From Anaerolineae bacterium (GTDB taxonomy: Bacteria > Chloroflexota > Anaerolineae > Aggregatilineales > Phototrophicaceae): a stretch of DNA of 64,000 bases. Where the stretch lies: NCBI GenBank assembly GCA_025055175.1, contig JANWYT010000028.1:62001-126000 (forward strand), read 5' to 3'. The notes under the pieces were generated by a model that made no database searches, had not been told where the DNA came from, and was given only the letters and a program-made list of their open reading frames with translations. The position numbers and the translations under genes were made by a program. Shown here piece after piece: positions 62,448 through 64,000 of this stretch (the stretch's first letter is position 1; every line of letters begins with the position of its first letter).

Positions 62448-63851
62448 CTAATCCATCGCAGCAGCGAAGATACTAGCCGTGCTACCCTGCATTTCAGCCT
62501 TAAACTGCTTGATGTTGACCTGGGCTAGGCAGTAGGCGCTGATGGCCAAACCAATCGCTCCAGCCACGAAGACCATCCCGTAAGCTGTCGCCATGTCGCC
62601 TGTGATGTTCAGCCATAAGTCACGCACCATGCCACCGACGGCCACGCCGCCGCCACGCGCGAAGGTGACTGCCATCGTCCAGAAGCCGAGGAACGTACCG
62701 GCTCGCCCCAGCGGACTCATGACCATCATCAGGCCCAATGCACCCACGTTCCAAATGCCCAATCCGATCCCAAGCACTAGTAGGCCCGGCTTGAGCAGAG
62801 CGCGCGCATCGAGGAAAGCCGCTGCGCCGAACATGGCGAAAGCCGCGATTAGGGCCGCCACGCCAGCCTGCGACATGAAGGTGTTGCTCAGGCGCGGGTT
62901 CTTGCGCGACCAAAAGATGAAAACCAGCGTCGAGACAATGGCCGTCAAACCCCAATACGCCGAGAAGCGGTTAGTCTCTTGAGCAGAGACGCCGAAGACA
63001 TCGCCTGCGAACGGCTCTAGTACGCTGTCTTGCGAGAAGGCGAAGAACATGCTGATGACCAGGAAGAAGAAGAAATAGCGCATGGGACGGCTCGTCCACA
63101 CCAACGACAACTCTTGAGCGATAGTACGGCGCGGGCCTTCTTCGGCTTGGCGCTGATTCTGAGCAGCTTCAGCCGGCGTCAAGCGGCGCTCCTCACCCAA
63201 CACAGAGAACAGCCACAAGGTGGCGAAGAGCAAGCCGACCACGATGAACATCGTCTGCAAAGCGTCCGGAGCGAAGCTTAGGCCAGTGATAGCCTGCTGT
63301 TCTAGTGGCTTGCTAGGCAATAGGATTCCGAAGGTGATCCCACCGACAGTGAAGCCCAGAAGTAGAAACGTCCAAACAATGCCGACGGCGCGCCCACGCT
63401 GGTGTTCTGGCGCGCGATCGTAGATGAGAGCTAGAAAGTTTGTGCCGCTGATGGCTCCGCCTACGCTGAACAGCAGCATGGACAGCGCAATCACAATCCA
63501 CAGGAAGGCGGCGCTCTCATGGCCCGTCCCACCCAGGCGCGCCAGTTGCGCAGTCGCCAAGCCCAGGCTGAAGATGGTGATGACCATCATCAGCCGCCCT
63601 AGCCACACCCAGAATAAGCGGCGAAAACCGAAATAAGTGCGCTCGTCGGACATGCGCCCCGCCCAGACGCCGACGGGGGCGAGGAAGTAGCGCAACGCCA
63701 ACAATAAACTGATGGGCGTCGCAGCGAAGCCCAAGTCACTAATCATGATGCGATTCCAAACGCCCGTCGTCAGCACATCCGACATGCCACTACCTAGATG
63801 AAAGGTGGCAATCTTTAGGTTGCGCCCTACCGATAAATTCTGCCCATCCAT
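62448..63851 (-). CDS. PucC/LhaA-type major facilitator (BCD family)
   Basis: A 467-residue protein with about 12 membrane segments. The start LSVGRNLKIATFHLGSGMSDVLTTGVWNRIMISDLGFAATPISLLLALRYFLAPVGVWAGRMSDE and FRRLFWVWLGRLMM match the PucC-like branch of MFS carriers, proposed to deliver bacteriochlorophyll to antenna complexes; related genes also occur in some non-phototrophs. I chose ATG 63851 with AGGTGA eight bases upstream over GTG 63863. No antenna or pigment gene is visible before the window ends. Confidence 0.75.
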   Translation of the reverse strand: MDGQNLSVGRNLKIATFHLGSGMSDVLTTGVWNRIMISDLGFAATPISLLLALRYFLAPVGVWAGRMSDERTYFGFRRLFWVWLGRLMMVITIFSLGLATAQLARLGGTGHESAAFLWIVIALSMLLFSVGGAISGTNFLALIYDRAPEHQRGRAVGIVWTFLLLGFTVGGITFGILLPSKPLEQQAITGLSFAPDALQTMFIVVGLLFATLWLFSVLGEERRLTPAEAAQNQRQAEEGPRRTIAQELSLVWTSRPMRYFFFFLVISMFFAFSQDSVLEPFAGDVFGVSAQETNRFSAYWGLTAIVSTLVFIFWSRKNPRLSNTFMSQAGVAALIAAFAMFGAAAFLDARALLKPGLLVLGIGLGIWNVGALGLMMVMSPLGRAGTFLGFWTMAVTFARGGGVAVGGMVRDLWLNITGDMATAYGMVFVAGAIGLAISAYCLAQVNIKQFKAEMQGSTASIFAAAMD

Positions 63852-63870
63852 CGCGCTTTTCACCTGTTTT

Positions 63871-63927
63871 TGTAGATTTGCATAGATTTGACACGCACAT
63901 CCTACAGATTTTCAGTGGCACTGTCAA
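63871..63927 (-). promoter_or_regulatory. Consensus promoter and AGATTTG repeats upstream of the PucC-like gene
   Basis: On the minus strand, TTGACA (63922-63927), exactly 17 bases, then TAGGAT (63899-63904): an excellent -35 with a fair -10. On the plus strand between promoter and gene, AGATTTG occurs twice three bases apart (63874-63890), and AGATTT again at 63906-63911 in the spacer. The repeats might bind a regulator. The remaining sequence to 64000 shows no gene. Confidence 0.6.
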
Positions 63928-64000
63928 TTCAAAACATCATGAATTCTTCGTGACATTCGACACCATGAGAGAACTGTGAAACAGACTTTACAGGCGCTCA

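Overview
The window is about 58-60 % GC, densely coded and syntenically ordinary for a free-living bacterium. It most likely comes from the phylum Chloroflexota (Anaerolineae or a relative). The evidence is mixed: an adjacent trio matching the Rv2133c-Rv2134c-Rv2135c set that I know from Actinobacteria and Chloroflexota, Kai proteins outside cyanobacteria, very large PAS/GAF histidine kinases, and a PucC-like carrier of the kind linked to bacteriochlorophyll in phototrophs. Phototrophy is an inference from that last gene and from a LOV light sensor; no pigment biosynthesis gene is visible here.

Layout. 1-5.4 kb: a cell-wall hydrolase open at its 5' end (muramidase plus M23 endopeptidase), a TfoX-like protein, a GT-C-like membrane protein and a DinB-like protein. 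5.6-11.2 kb: a PhoB-type regulator, then a minus-strand operon of endonuclease III, GAF kinase, PIG-L deacetylase and second kinase, then a cyclophilin. 11.3-16.7 kb: prfA, mfd and an MBL hydrolase. 16.8-20.5 kb: a dormancy-like signalling cluster of Usp, NarL-type regulator, DevS-like GAF kinase and two CBS-pair proteins. 21.6-24.7 kb: a housekeeping unit on the minus strand, tRNA-Thr, tRNA-Tyr, tRNA-Thr, rpmG, tRNA-Trp, secE, nusG, rplK, rplA. 25-37.4 kb: rpsD, a decayed asnB joined to a membrane-protein remnant, methyltransferase, glycosyltransferases and large membrane proteins, ilvD, and a nucleotidyltransferase. 37.8-44 kb: a giant TPR protein, a thioesterase and the Rv2133c-2135c-like trio. 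44.1-45.7 kb: a compact type II restriction-modification pair with a BglII-type nuclease.

The standout region is 45.7-51.3 kb. One minus-strand operon encodes a PAS-PAS protein with a KaiA-C-like or RsbU-N-like helical end, then KaiB, then full-length KaiC with the two phosphorylation residues and a C-terminal tail, then a multi-PAS histidine kinase containing a complete photoactive LOV domain. Read together this looks like a clock or timer module with its own light-sensing kinase and a candidate non-cyanobacterial KaiA analogue.

51.5-64 kb: an aminotransferase, a methyltransferase, metK behind a clear SAM-I riboswitch, znuA behind a dyad overlapping its promoter, tRNA-Arg, tRNA-Ser, a LOG-family enzyme, a DUF1684 protein, an envelope/polysaccharide set (M23 peptidase, glycosyltransferase, epimerase), a membrane-anchored repeat protein and the PucC-like carrier.
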